Of a DNA stretch of 64,000 nucleotides, positions 10,714-23,008 are shown piece by piece. The notes below the pieces were generated by a model. The model was not told where the DNA came from and did no database searches. It saw only the letters and a list, made by a program, of their open reading frames with translations. The position numbers and the translations under genes were made by a program. The stretch is from Carnegiea gigantea. Lineage: Eukaryota; Streptophyta; Magnoliopsida; Caryophyllales; Cactaceae. The DNA lies in assembly GCA_029747015.1 (NCBI GenBank), contig JAKOGI010000143.1:758001-822000 (forward strand), read 5' to 3'. Each line of letters begins with the position of its first letter. Within the stretch, counting starts at the first letter, position 1.

Positions 10714-11246
10714 ATAGTGTCAGATATTCAGATCACTAATTTGTATTGGCATGGAAATACATTGAAATAACTATGAGAAAAAATTGAATTTATTATGAGA
10801 TTATGCCATATGTCATACCCCATCCTGCAGCGTCAGTGAATCAGCGGCTGAACCGGGAGCCTAGACGTATAGGGGGCCATGGCCTCTTCCTTCCAAACTG
10901 ACATCAGTGGAGAAAGCATGTATGCAACATTTAGAACAACATAGGATTTGTGAATGAAGCCTTAATTTATCCTTCACCTTTATTGTATTGACATTTGCAC
11001 CTTACATGAATCAAGAAGCTAGAAACAAAACAACAAACTTTTTTTACTAATTAGGGCACCATTTAGCTCATGTTCCGCTTCAAAGGAAAAAAAATTGTAG
11101 GACTATATTTATGGCTAAACTCCCCCCCCCCAAACAAAAAAAACAAAGACTTTAGTTGCCTCTTTGTACGACAGGGATGAGTGGGAGGAGACCCCAAAAA
11201 AAAAAAAAAAAAAAAAGAAGAAGAGGATTTTGGAGCAAGAAGAGGG
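10714..11246. other. Intergenic DNA, no gene seen
   Basis: No credible coding region. A GC-richer segment at about 10812-10910, starting TGTCATACCCC, looks like an LTR start, but no matching end or target duplication was found. C-run/A-run tracts occur at 11122-11150 and a long A run at about 11196-11216. Confidence 0.5.
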
Positions 11247-11945
11247 TTTTGATGGGAAATGTAAATTCAAGCCGTAGGAACTGGGAACCCGGAACAGAGT
11301 GAGGAGGGTTTGGGAATAAAGGAGGGGGAGGGTGAAAGGGAGTTTTAGAATAAAGGAGAGGCTTTCGAGCGAAGATGTTGTCAGCCATGGGGAGGGAAAT
11401 CTGAAAATAAGAAGGAATTTTTGATTGGAAGTGCGAAGGCATGCATGGCCTAGCTAGGGAATAGCGGAACAGAGTTTGAGGACCATCCCAGGATGATCGA
11501 GAGTAAGAGGGGCGTCTGGAATAAAGGAGAGTTGTTAGAGAATAAACACACGGTGAGTGGGGTTCAAGAACCAACTCAACCAAAAGTTTAAGCTGATAGT
11601 TGAAGGCCCAGAAATAGGTTTATTCTCTAATACGCTCCCTCACACGAATGCCATTTGGGCTTGAAGCGTGAATGCTGCAAAGGCTCCCCATACCTTGCGC
11701 AATAAATTAATAGGAGGGCTGCTGAGATTCGAACTTGAGACATCTGGCTTAGAAAGTCTCTGATACCATGTTCAAGAACCAACTCAACCAAAAGCTTAAA
11801 CTTTTGGTTGAGATGGTTCTCGAACAAGAGTTTTGATTGGAAGTGTAAATCCATGAGTTTGGGAAACGAGTGCTGTGAAAGTTTGGAATAAAGGAGGGAA
11901 AGAGTGGAATAGAGTTTTGGAATGAAGGATATATGGGGTTTTGAT
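11247..11945 (+). repeat. Degenerate tandem repeats in the NLR promoter
   Basis: Three diverged units each begin with TTTTGATxGGAAxTG: 11247, 11419 and 11831. Each contains a GGAATAAAGGAG block (11313, 11518 and 11885). Once the 264-bp insert at 11562-11825 is removed, the spacing is about 150-170 bp. The relict promoter at 1-174 also carries one unit. This is a short promoter-proximal tandem array, probably older than the split of the two NLR copies. Confidence 0.65.
11562..11825. mobile_element. Inverted-repeat element with a tRNA-iMet-like segment
   Basis: About 264 bp. The left end GTTCAAGAACCAACTC... and the reverse complement of the right end (GTTCGAGAACCATCTC...) match for about 30 bp. 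A second direct copy of the left end sits next to the right one, so 11771-11825 can fold into a near-perfect hairpin. Inside, GATTCGAAC (about 11728) and TCTGATACCA (about 11759) resemble the T-arm and 3' end of initiator-Met tRNA. Read on the minus strand, the second is the standard LTR-element primer-binding site and the first a B-box-like GTTCGAATC. It is either a SINE/TRIM derivative or a foldback element; the class is uncertain. Confidence 0.55.
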
Positions 11946-11950
11946 TGGGG

Positions 11951-11958
11951 TATATATA
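11951..11958 (+). promoter_or_regulatory. Candidate TATA box of the NLR gene
   Basis: TATATATA lies 127 bp upstream of the NLR start codon, in the block conserved with 1-174, where the paralog lacks it. Confidence 0.4.
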
Positions 11959-12084
11959 CTTAACGTCATAAGGAGAGAAGAGGGAGACTAAAGAGTGTAG
12001 TTCAATACCTGAGCCTGAGCCTATACAATAAGCAAGCCTAAACTGGATTTAATTAAGACTATGACAGATGATCAAAACTAGAAA

Positions 12085-15000
12085 ATGACTAGTTTTGCAA
12101 TTGAATCATCAGCTAAATGGGTGGGGAAGCTGTTGCTGGAGGAAGTGGAGTCTTTGGGCAAAGTGAGGGACAAGGTAGAAGGACTCCAAAGTGAGCTCGA
12201 GTGGATGAATTGTTTCTTGTTGGATGCGGACCAGAAGCAGTACAAGGAAGCCATTGTTCGCAAATGCATTTCAGATATCAGGGATCTGGCTCAAGAAGTC
12301 GAAGATGTCATTGAACTCTACATTCTCAAAGTCTCTCATAAGAGAGAAAAGCCACGCGGCTTAATTCCATGGACAGATCTCAAGTGGCTTCTTTGCTGCT
12401 TAAGGGATGCCAAAACGCTCCATGGTGTTGGACATGATATTGACACTATCACTGCTGAGATCCACGAGCTAACTAGGAGACTACAAACATATGGAATATT
12501 AAACAGCTCACATGATCCAAAGTTGACCAACTCATATCTGTTTTCCGAAAGAGGATTGATGGAGCAAAGACGAACCTACTCCCACACTGAAGATGATGAT
12601 GTGGTTGGGCTTGATGAACATGTAAACGATGTAGCAGACAAGTTGGTTAATGGACAGCAAAAGGTGGTAGTGATTCACGGGATGGGTGGAATTGGGAAAA
12701 CCACGTTGGCAAGGGAGGTCTATCATCATGCCCCTTTGAAGACCCAATTTGAAAGTTCTGCATGGGCTTATGTATCTCAACAGCTTCAACTCGGATCTAT
12801 TTGTAGGGATATTCTGCTGATTCCAAGTAACGACAAGGAAGAGAGGAAATCAGTTCAAGAATCACCAGATTCACAACTACCTACCAAGCTCTATAACCTG
12901 TTAAAAAGGACCCGATCTCTAGTGGTTCTTGATGACATTTGGTCTGTTCAGGATTGGGATCGCCTTAAACATGCTTTTCCTCTCAATGATAATTATTGCA
13001 ATAGCAAATTATTGGTGACAACACGCAATTCTCAAATATTTTCTGGACATTCTACTCAAATGGTGTATTGTTACGAAGCAAAGCTTTTAAATTCCGATAG
13101 AAGTTGGGAAGTCTTCCAAAAGAAAACATGCTTCAACAAAGAAAATGCAGGTACACCCCCCCTTGTCTCTCATGAAAATATTTTTTGACCCTTTTTAAAT
13201 GTATTTTGTGAAAACATGCTTCAACATTGCAGCATTTATCTAATTTTATTAATTTGTCTGGATTAAAGAAAATCTATTTAGTTTTCATGGGGAAGAATGC
13301 CCCAAAATGACACTTAATTATTTATAATTTAAAATTTTCAACAATGATGTGCGTTTTGGTAATCTAAATGTTTGTGAAAAGTTGAAGGGGGTGAAAATTA
13401 ATGCAAATAGTTTAGGGCTGATTAAAATTAATGCATGATAGTTCAAAGGAGGTAGATCTGAAAATCTTTTATAAGTGATCAATATTAATTAAAATGACAA
13501 AAATGCAATGTATATTGTGCAAGCAATAGTATTATAAGATGTGGATAAATCTGAAGAATTATGGGTACATCTAGATCTTCCATCTGTAAACAAATTCTTG
13601 AATGAAAAACTATTGAACGCGAGTAACTAAATTTTCAACAAATTAAATTAAAGAAAGAAAGCTCTGCATGCACTAGTTGTTTTCGAGCTGATGCAGAGAA
13701 GTTTATTATCAGTCTTGTGCGTGATGCAGATAAACTTGCTCAGTATAGCATTTATTATGAGAAATTAATTATTAATCAAGTGAAGATAATTTTATGTCTT
13801 TATTAAACATACCCCCAAAATTAAATTTAAGAAGAAGTACAATCAAATGGCACTGCAACATATATGTTGATTAGATTGTATTCCTTGACATCTGAGTATG
13901 CATGCTGCTTCGTGGGTTTTTTTTTTGGGGGGGGGGAGGGGGAGATTGTGGGGGTGGGGGCTATCGTTAATGTATTATTCTTGTACCTTTTGCAGAGCCT
14001 TGGATGGTTGAGTTGGGTGAAATGATGCTTAGTCACTGCAACGGTCATCCCTTGGCAATAGTTGTGTTGGGTGGAGTTTTGGCAACAAAGAAAACATTGG
14101 AGGAATGGCGAAATGTCTCTGACGATCTTGGTTCCAACCTACAAGGAGATGGACGATACAGTGGAGTATATGAGATATTGGCTCTGAGCTATTATGACTT
14201 GCCATATCATTTGAAAGCTTGCTTCCTTAATCTTGGATATTTTCCCGAAGATTTTGAGATTCCTGCACAAAGTTTATATCATTTGTGGATGGTAGAAGGA
14301 ATCGTGTCCTCAACACAAGACATAGGTAGAGGAAAAAGATTATTAGGAGGCATAGCAAAAGGTTACCTAGATGAGATGGTGCTTAGAGGAATGGTTCAAG
14401 TAGCGTCTAGGTATACAAGTGGAGACATTGAGAGCTGCAAACTTCATGATCCCATGCGAGATAACTTTCTTCGAATAGTAGTTGATCATTCCGCAAATGT
14501 GGATGATATTGAAGGTCCTGAATGTTCTTCTGATTTAGACGACAAGCTCCGTCGTCTGGCCATTTATGTGGGTAATCCTAAAGGTATACAGCCATGTCTT
14601 CCGGACTCTTCAAAAGTCCAACAGTTGAGGTCACTGTTGTTCTTCGCCAATCATGAAGTCCAAGCTGTAAACTGTGAATGGATAAACGGTATTTCGAACA
14701 ACTTTCAGTTGCTTCGCGTACTGGATTTCACAGGACTTGAGCAGTGTAGAGGCAAGCTACCTGCAAGTGTTGGAACATTAATGTTTTTGAGGTATCTAAG
14801 TATAAAGGATACTCATATTAGTGAATTGCCGCCTGAAATTGGCAAGCTAAGGTCGTTATTGATCCTTGATTTACGAGTGAAGGCAGAAATTAAGTTGCAC
14901 AATGTGTTTTGTAAGTTACAATCTTTAAGACAACTGTACCTCCCACTCAACTATGAAATTGAGAAGATGACACTGTGCAACTTGAGCAATTTACAGAAAA

Positions 15001-15641
15001 TTGAGGGCTTGGACTTAGACAGGGTAGAGGTGGAGGGCTTGCAAGAGTTGGCAAGGCTGCAAAGACTGACAGCACGTTGCATGCATAAGAAGGAAGGTTT
15101 GTATCCCTTTCTGAGGTCCTCAACCATCAAAAGAATGTCTCTTACTATTGGAGCTGCAATGTTTGTTGAACTCTCCAATATTCTATCAGGCTGCCACTTT
15201 CTGGTGGGTCCATACATTGCAGGTCGACGTGGTAGAAGTATTCTAGTCCCCATGACCTGTGTAGAAATGATCCCTCCAAATTTGGAAGAATTAGGTTTGG
15301 GGTTTTGTGAAGTGTCACAGGATTGCATATCAGCTTTGGAGAAGCTTCCTCTGCTCAGATTATTGTGGTTGTTCGAATGTTATAAAGGATCTAAACTACA
15401 CATCTCAAGTGACGGCTTTCCTGAGCTCATTTTTCTTTTAATGTGTGAGTTGAGGTTGTTAAGAGAATGGACAGTAGAAAGGGGTGGCCTTCCCAAGTTG
15501 AAGCAACTTAGTATTTCCGGCACTCCAGTTGAGGTACTACCTGATGCTCTTCCACCACGACTTTCGATCGGGTGCGATCCTTGTGTGCCGGGAATTGAAA
15601 GGTATGGATCCTGCCCCTGGTTTCACGCCATGCGATCATAA
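12085..15641 (+). CDS. CC-NB-ARC-LRR disease-resistance protein, two exons
   Basis: The coding exons are 12085-13150 and 13996-15641, joined in frame across an 845-bp GT-AG intron, giving 903 residues. The N-terminal coiled coil carries an EDVID-type motif (E-V-E-D-V-I-E, near residue 73). NB-ARC motifs follow in order: P-loop GMGGIGKTT (about 199-207), kinase-2 LVVLDDIW (about 279-286), RNBS-B KLLVTTRN (near 308) and GLPL-type GHPLA (372-376). The MHD-position motif reads LHD (near 502). The rest is irregular leucine-rich repeats, such as LRYLSIKDTHISELPPEIG. The family detects pathogen effectors or their effects from inside the cell and triggers cell death. It resembles the RPP8/RPP13-like group. 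An upstream ATG at 12061 hits a stop after six codons, so 12085 is preferred. The gene looks intact. Confidence 0.9.
13151..13995 (+). other. NLR intron inside the NB-ARC domain
   Basis: The donor is CAG|GTACAC at 13150/13151 and the acceptor TTTTGCAG|AG ends at 13995. The phase is one base, and the joined codon is Glu before PWMVELG. A T-run/G-run tract of about 20 bases (13917-13936) lies close to the acceptor. I see no coding insert. Confidence 0.85.
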
Positions 15642-15863
15642 CGAAGAATTAAGCCTCCATCGCCATGGTGCTTACCTTAATTTGCCTCCTCATCACTCTT
15701 GCCTGCCTGCGATCTGCCTGCCTCTCAACGCCTTCCCTATTCTGTAAAATAATCCTTCCATGCATACAAATAAGTCTACTAATAAGAGAGCGAGTGTGTG
15801 TACTTGTATATATGTATGTGTGTGCGTCAACATTTGTAACTTCATTATTAACATAACCATTCA

Positions 15864-15866
<3 letters not shown>

Positions 15867-15944
<78 letters not shown>
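15867..15944. repeat. (TA)n microsatellite
   Basis: About 39 uninterrupted TA dinucleotides downstream of the NLR stop codon, probably in or just past its 3' UTR. Confidence 0.95.
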
Positions 15945-15950
<6 letters not shown>

Positions 15951-18900
15951 TATTATATACTTTCTTATAAATGTGCTGGTTGCCCGCTACGTTATTGAAA
16001 GACAGTGTACACTTTAATTTTAGATCCTTTTTCCATAATGATTATTGCGCTACTACTAGATAATAAAAGCAAATGTCAACTCCCATTTGATTTTCTTTAA
16101 AATAAAAATCTGAATCCTATATATGTGGTTGGTTGAGAGTTGTGACAATCTTGTGCTATATATTGTACACGTAGTTATTAAACCCTTGATCCGGATCTTT
16201 TGATCTTACGATTTTACGTATGATCTAAAAATTCTTTACCGATCCAACTTCCACTAAAATCTTAAAGTCGTTGGGATTTTATACTTAAGAATAATTTGAA
16301 TTGAAAGTCACACTATACTTGGCGTTTGGTAAACATAAGCCAAGTTTATTCGAATTTTCTGTCAAGTTAAAATCAACTTAAGTTAAATCACACTCTACTT
16401 GGGCATTTGGTGAACATGCATATGGGTGGCAAAATATTTGACTTATGTGAAAAATATTTTAAAAGTTGAGAGAATTTAGAGTACCCAAGTCGCAATAACT
16501 TGAAATTTTTTATTCTTCATAGTTTGAGTTTATTTTTAAAGCTTATCTATTGGTATCGATATCAGTTTTCCTTGGATGAGTTCTAATCTTAAATCTTAAG
16601 TTATATTTCTAGGTTGAATAAATCAAATAATAAGTTATAACACAAGACTTTAAAAAATGACAATTTAAGCTACACATGCAATTCATCAAAAGAGTTCGAA
16701 CTCTTTTCAACATAAGACCATCTCACATCAAGACTAGGAATCTCCCTAGCTAGGCTTGTATACATGAAAGTTGAAGCTGTTTTGTTGTCATCTATATAAT
16801 ACATATGGTAGATCATTACGTATGAGCAATTTGTATCTTATGCATGATGGAGTGCAAAAATATGCAAATAGAAGGGGCCATCAGCGCACCGTTTGCATGC
16901 ATGCATGCATGCACTTGAGAACTTTGATTCTTTGAAGGGAGATAAATTGGTTACAAATTAGAATGTAACTACCCCTTTAATTCTTTCTTCTTTTTAATTA
17001 AATGGTTTGACGGTGCCATCCAATTCTGCAAACGTCAACTTACAACTCCGAATTGAATGTCAACTCCTACGTACGGAATAATATGGACACATCGAAAAAC
17101 TTCATTCAATCCCCCCCCCAAAAAAAAAGAAGGGGGGGTGTTGGGAGCAAGGCAAAGGGAATTGATCACATAACAAGGTAAATAAGGTGGTGACATTATT
17201 TGTGGCTGTACCTCGATGTTGGACTTAAGCTTCACATTTGTAGCTAAGTTGATATATTTGATAAAACTGACCTGTAATTTATATTTGATTAATCAATTTG
17301 AATAACTCAACAATATCACTTAATTTTAATTTGAAAGAATTCAACTCGCCTCATGATTTGAATTATCCTAATAATATATATATGTATGATTGATTATGAC
17401 TATATCTCTTGGGAATTATATTAGACAAATTGATCAAGAAGGATAGTTGAAATGCCTTAAGTTCACATATCGATCTAATTTACAATGAATACAGGAGAAA
17501 ATTTGAGAGCATTCATATTGTACTTGCTGAGTATTAGTATTATATACAATAAGCAATCGAATTATATAAGTAAGCATCAATATTATGTTAAGTGAACATG
17601 TGTCATACATGGTAAGCATTATCACACATATAAATCACTTTAAGCATTTAATTATACGGGAATAATACTAAACAAAAAAATATAAAAACTAAAACCGAGA
17701 AAAACAATGACTTGTAATATATGTGGTGAACATTTTTTTGCTCATATACATTGGTAATTAAACAATATGAAGAATATATAAATAATTATTAAAAAAAAAG
17801 AAGATAGAGCTAGAAGCAACCCAAACATCCAAAATATACGTATCATGTAGAAACAAAATGTATTGTGTGCATCTAGGGATGGGTTTGGGGCGGGTTGAGC
17901 TGTACCTGCACCCATACCCATTTTCAAAAGTTATGCACATACCTATCGGGTTTTGAATGGTTGTACCTATGTCTATACCTATCGGATTTTTCAGATTTAC
18001 GGGTTTTATTCAGGTATATATAGAGTACGCAAAGTGTCGCCGATATTCAACCTATATTTGCATACACGGTATATTTAATTAACAATTTCAAACGACGCTA
18101 CTAAATTTATGTCGGATAAACTCACGGAAGTAAAAAAATATAAAAAATTTAATTTTTTATTTCTACATAAATAAACACTATACATTTAGAGTTTTATGCC
18201 AAACATTTATTTTTAGATTTTACCGTATTTTGGTTGCCTTTTATTAGCAAATCGGGTATACAATCGGGTACGAGTCTTAAGAATCCAAACACATACCCAT
18301 ACCCATTTTCAAACGCAATACTCATACTTGCCCTATATCCATTATTTTTATAAGTTTTCGTACTCATATCCGTTATAAATAAGGTGAATTTAGACAGAGT
18401 TTTGAGTTCGAATGTAACTTTCATCCCTATATGCATCAATATTATATTCGATATGACTCAGTTTGATGTTCAGTGTGGATTAATTATGTATTTGGCGTGC
18501 AGTATTTCAATTTTCAAGTACCGTGACGTACGCATGACGTCAGCATGTGGGGGGGGGGTGTTAGACATTTGCTTTACTTATCGGGAGTACGGTATTTTGC
18601 ACGCTCCTGAGTGTCTAAAATAAGGACGCTTATGGAAAAGATATTTTTTTTTTTTTTATGAAAGGTAAATATGTCAATCTATTGGGTCTTTATTTTAAGA
18701 CAATTTAATGGACTTTGTAAAGGCAGAAAAGGAGGATGGGTCAAATTCATAATACCGAAGCTTATAAGATCGGTTGGTAGTTTTACGCATCTCTACACCA
18801 AGAGAACTGCAAGTTATTCGATCTCATGATCTTCAACTTAGAAGGTCAACTCGATGCTACTTGAGTTAAGGTATATGACCACAATTACCTAAAAAGGGTT

Positions 18901-19261
18901 TTAAGCTGATCCAATAATAACATTCTAGATTTTTGGTCCTTCTGTGTGCTTTTATAGAGTCAATGTCGAAAAGCCTCAAGCTAATTAGAGCATTTTATTT
19001 TCCATTTTTGTAGACTTTTTCCCTTTCTTTTTTTAACTTAATTGCTTGGGAAATAGAATAAAATTTGGAACTCCCACAAACATAACTGACGCTTCAAAAA
19101 TGCGCAGAAATTTGTTAAGTAAAAGACAGAGGATATTAAAACCACATAGGGCTCTCCCTCTTTGTGCTTGGCATGCAACCAATACACCTATTAATTCTCC
19201 TATTTGGCTGCATTGTCCCACCCCCTCACTATCTCAACTCCCCTAACAAGCTAGAGGGAAA
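15945..19261. other. Intergenic DNA, no gene seen
   Basis: AT-rich, with no coding region I can support. Notable contents are paired C-run/A-run tracts at 17111-17128, a G run near 18549-18558, and a dispersed GGGTA/ACCCATACCC-rich repeat at about 17875-18370. The segment just before 19262 may hold the promoter of the GARP gene; I see no clear TATA box. Confidence 0.6.
17875..18370. repeat. Dispersed GGGTA/TACCC-rich repeat
   Basis: The words ACCCATACCCATTTTC, CTATCGGGTTTT and TATCGGATTTTT recur on both sides of an AT-rich centre. The ends are roughly inverted (GGGTTTGGGGCGGG-like on the left, ACCCATACCC on the right). Similar low-complexity non-coding repeats are common in plant genomes. 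Exact ends were not found. Confidence 0.45.
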
Positions 19262-22200
19262 ATGAGGAATGATCAACATGCAAAAGAGAGCCCCAACCAC
19301 TGGAGGGCTAAGCTCCCGGTGGTGAGAAGGCGTGCGAATGCTGATGCAAGTGGTGGCGCGGTGAGACCCTACGCCAGATCCAAGAGGCCAAGGCTTCGAT
19401 GGACCGATGAGCTCCATCGTTGCTTCCTCCGTGCTGTTGCTAGGCTTGGTGGTGAAGATCGTAAGCTCTAACCCTATATGTCTTCCTCTCTTTTTGCACC
19501 CTGTTATTCCCCCTTAACCAAACATAATTTTGACCAAATCAATTCACTATTTGTTGATTAAGAAAGTTTTTTACGTAAGTTTTTCACAAACTTTACCACT
19601 CTGTCAATACTGATTGGTTCAAGTGATTCGATACTTATTTCCCTTAAACAAATCTCAAGTTCAAATCTTAGTGAATGGAGAAACTATATGATGAAATATG
19701 GGATAACAGTAGCTTGACGTTAGCAAAAGTTGGAGGCTCAAAGATCAACCATTTATTTAAAACTACCTATCGGCATTTAGAATGTCGTCTCTCACAGAAT
19801 CACAGATGCGGAAAGGAAAAAAAAAAAAAGAAAAAAGATTGTCAGTGTTTGAATGATTTCATGCATGTCCAATTAGAAAATGATTAATGAAAATTAGGAA
19901 CATGTAAATGGTCATTTCGTTTTCCTCTACATGACATCCGCAAAAAAGAGCTTGATTTTTATCTGTACATGGATTATATGAAATGCCCCATACCTCATGA
20001 GAATATGACCCACACTAAGAGATATTGTTGTTATACGGATTATGTGAAATGAGATATTTTTATATATCAAAGGTGCAACACCGAAGATGATCTTACATGT
20101 AATGGGAGTAGATGGAATTACCGTTGCCCATGTTAAAAGCCACCTCCAGGTAATTGTCTTAAATTCCTTATGTATATACACTGCTAGAATTATGCTTTTT
20201 GTTTCTTATTTTATTTTATCTAGTTAATTAATCAACCTTTTGCCGTCTAGGGGACTTACAAATATTTTCTGTGGTTTTTTATTGAATATTTTAAAAAAAT
20301 AAATAGATGTACAGGGGTACGATGCAGGAAAAATTAATTCAAGGTAATTTGACCTTCGCATCAGTCATATCTCTAAGCATTAGCTTTACTTATTGATGCA
20401 TGCCTTTGACTTTTATATTATTTTGTATTTTCTTTTTTTCAACACTGTATTGTTTCTACTTTTTTTAATTAAATGCATATTCGACTTCCACTGTTTCGCT
20501 ACGAAATTCTTTCAATAAACCCCATCATTTAAAGAAAATAAAAAATAAAATGAGAAGCACAAACAAAAAATTGTAACGTTCATATACAGTATTTCAGAAT
20601 TTTTCCCAATTTTATATGGCAAAGTCGTTGAATGGTTTATTGGTAGATGGAGGCCTTTAATTATTATCCCGTGCACATTCCCTCTTTTTCATCAACAGAA
20701 TACATTCGACTCGCAAATTGACTAAGATTTTCCACAAAAGTTAAAAACATAAAATTCTGTGCACCAATCGACCCCAAAATTCTGTTGATTCATCCCCCAT
20801 AAAAGAAGACGTTAACTTGTCTATAATTTTTAAAAATGGGCATTAATACTAAAGGGGTTGGTTTCTTAGGATATTTTTATATATACTATTCATCTCATAT
20901 TTATAGTTAAAAATATCACTTTTCTAGTTGATTCCTTAAAGTTATCGAAATCCCATTTTTGAAAGATCTATTATGTTTCTATTGGTTGGGAGGGGAAAAA
21001 GACACTTCCACCTATATTATTACCAAATAAATGCATTTAACACTAATTTTCTCCAACTCAATTAATATGAGACGGAGGGAGTGCAATGATTTATGACGCG
21101 GAAAAATTATTTCTCCAACTCAATTAATATTTAATGTGTGGCTAAAAATATAATCACTAAATTGATTTATCATTTTTTCGGACTTAGTCCCTATTCTGCA
21201 CCAAAACACTAAGTTGAACCCATTAATATTTTACTAACATAGCCAGGTAGATTGAAGATAAGTGTGAGTGTGGTGGTGTAGCTAGTTTTTGAGACTTTGA
21301 ACCCAGGTTAATTTTGTGGCATATCATGCCGTGCATTGCAGATACGCTTGAAGCTGCTAAGAAGAGCGGGAAGAGTATGAAGTACATTGCTGGTATAATC
21401 CCACAACTTGTGAACTCCCTTCATTCTCGTCCAGTCACTCGCCGGCAAACCAGGCTACAAAGGCTCAAGGCTCTGCTCGTGAAAAAGGCACTTGACGATC
21501 ACTTTTCCGGTGACCATCAGCCACAACGATGGATGGGGATCGAGAAAAAGGGGGTGTCTGAAAGTAGCGTTACTACTCTTCATATGCCTGGAGAAGGTGG
21601 AAAGATATCTCATTCCTACTTGGTTTTCAATCAACTTCTCAAAACTTCTGCCTCAGTCTCAACTTCAGTTCCTCAGGTACATATATGTAATAGTGCATAT
21701 GATCAGTAACAGTAAGCAAGTTACATGATACAATAGACAGCCACAAAAAAACAGTGCAGTCCTATATAGGACAACACGATAACACATAGGACAGTAGAAT
21801 TCCTATTTTTCTAATTCAGCTTTTTAATAGGACACTAGTATATATAAAAATTCCTTTGCAATGCATGAAATCTCATGAGTTTTAATTGTAATAATTATCT
21901 TGAATCTTTAATTAAAAATTGTCTTTTCTTTGGGGGGATCTTTCATACTTAGGGTTGTTCGTTATGAGCATGCATATTAGATAAGCATGGACCAAGTTTG
22001 CGCAAGTTAGAACAGATTGAGCTAGTTGGAGTCGGTTTGATTAGTAGAAAATATGTTTGAGTAAGTTTGAGCAGATTGGAGCAGATTTGACTAGTAATTA
22101 CTAGATTGAAGCAGTTTAGAAGCAAGTTTGTGAGTGGATTGGAGCTAATTTGACTACCAATCAACAAATTTGAATAAATTAGGGCAGGTTTGACATAGCA

Positions 22201-22710
22201 GGTTTGAACAAATTAGAGCACATCGAAGTAGGTTGAAATAATTAGCAGGTTTAATATGCTCATAACAAACATACCCTTAATAGACACATTGACTTATGAC
22301 ACACAATAAATTTCCCACATTTTCCTATTTTAAGATTGATATTAATTTGAAGAACTAACCATTTTTTAAAAAAAGCAAAACTATTAGTTAATTTTAAAAA
22401 TTCATGCGATTGACATGTGTCAAAAAATGAAAAGGGATTATTTTCTTTTAATATATATACAAGTATAAGCATTTCTGATTTGAATTTTCAGCGAAGAAAG
22501 GGAAAGGGAAAGGAGAAAATGCAGGGTGATGAAGAAGCTGATACAAAGAGGCGCATAAATGACTCAAAGAAGGTGGATGTACTTTACAAGGAAATGAAGA
22601 ACAAATATGAGTTCGGTGGCCCAGATCCAAGCCTGAGGCTCCACATCAGCTTCCCCGATCTCACCCCAAACGCTACTAGCCATGACCTTTCCCTGGACCT
22701 CGCCCTATAA
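19262..22710 (+). CDS. GARP/G2-like MYB transcription factor with EAR motif
   Basis: Five exons join in frame: 19262-19460, 20073-20149, 20307-20343, 21342-21676 and 22492-22710, giving 288 residues. All introns are GT-AG. Residues about 39-95 form the single MYB-like GARP domain: RLRWTDELHRCFLRAV, then GGEDRATPKMIL, then VAHVKSHLQMYR. The SHLQ-type third helix contacts DNA in the major groove. After it come an Arg-rich segment (RRQTRLQRLKALL) and a low-complexity region. The last seven residues, LSLDLAL, fit the LxLxL EAR motif, which recruits TOPLESS-type corepressors. I infer a nuclear transcriptional repressor. The subfamily around Arabidopsis At1g14600/At2g40260 is the closest I can name from memory; the target pathway is unknown. 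Confidence 0.88.
20884..21083. mobile_element. Stowaway-like MITE in GARP intron 3
   Basis: The right end, read in reverse complement, is CACTCCCTCCGTCTCATATT, the well-known Stowaway/mariner MITE terminus. The left end ACTATTCATCTCATATTTA is a degraded version. It is about 200 bp with no coding region. A 21-nt segment at its right end (TTTCTCCAACTCAATTAATA plus one base) is duplicated about 60 bp downstream. Confidence 0.7.
21952..22276. mobile_element. Tourist-like MITE in GARP intron 4
   Basis: 325 bp, flanked by TTA at 21949-21951 and 22277-22279. The ends GGGTTGTTCGTTATGAGCAT and, in reverse complement, GGGTATGTTTGTTATGAGC are inverted repeats. The interior is a degenerate array of TTTGAGCAGATTGGA-like words with no coding capacity. 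The TWA target site and GGG ends fit the PIF/Harbinger group. Confidence 0.75.
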
Positions 22711-23008
22711 TAATCCATAATTAGAAGTTGTCTTGTACATATTTATGTTACGCGAGGATGTAATCAAATGGCGCATTAAAATTAGGGTTTCGATTATCAA
22801 ATATGAATGAAGTTGTGTTGGATGTGATGTTGACCAAGTTGTACTGCTGGATATGATGTTTCTCTAGTGAATAAATTATGGGGTTCTCTTATTTGATTGA
22901 AAAGAAAATTTTTTTGTTGATTAAAAATTGAGGGGGGCTAATCCCATTGGGTTTGCATTTTGTCCGGCCCATTTTTAACGGGCCAAAAATCTAAATTATT
23001 GAATGATA

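Noticed and set aside
10812..10910. LTR start TGTCATACCCC
   Set aside because: No CA end with a matching 5-bp flank and no partner could be found.
11728..11770. Possible initiator tRNA gene
   Set aside because: Only the T-arm and acceptor 3' end are matched; no D-arm or anticodon arm folds.
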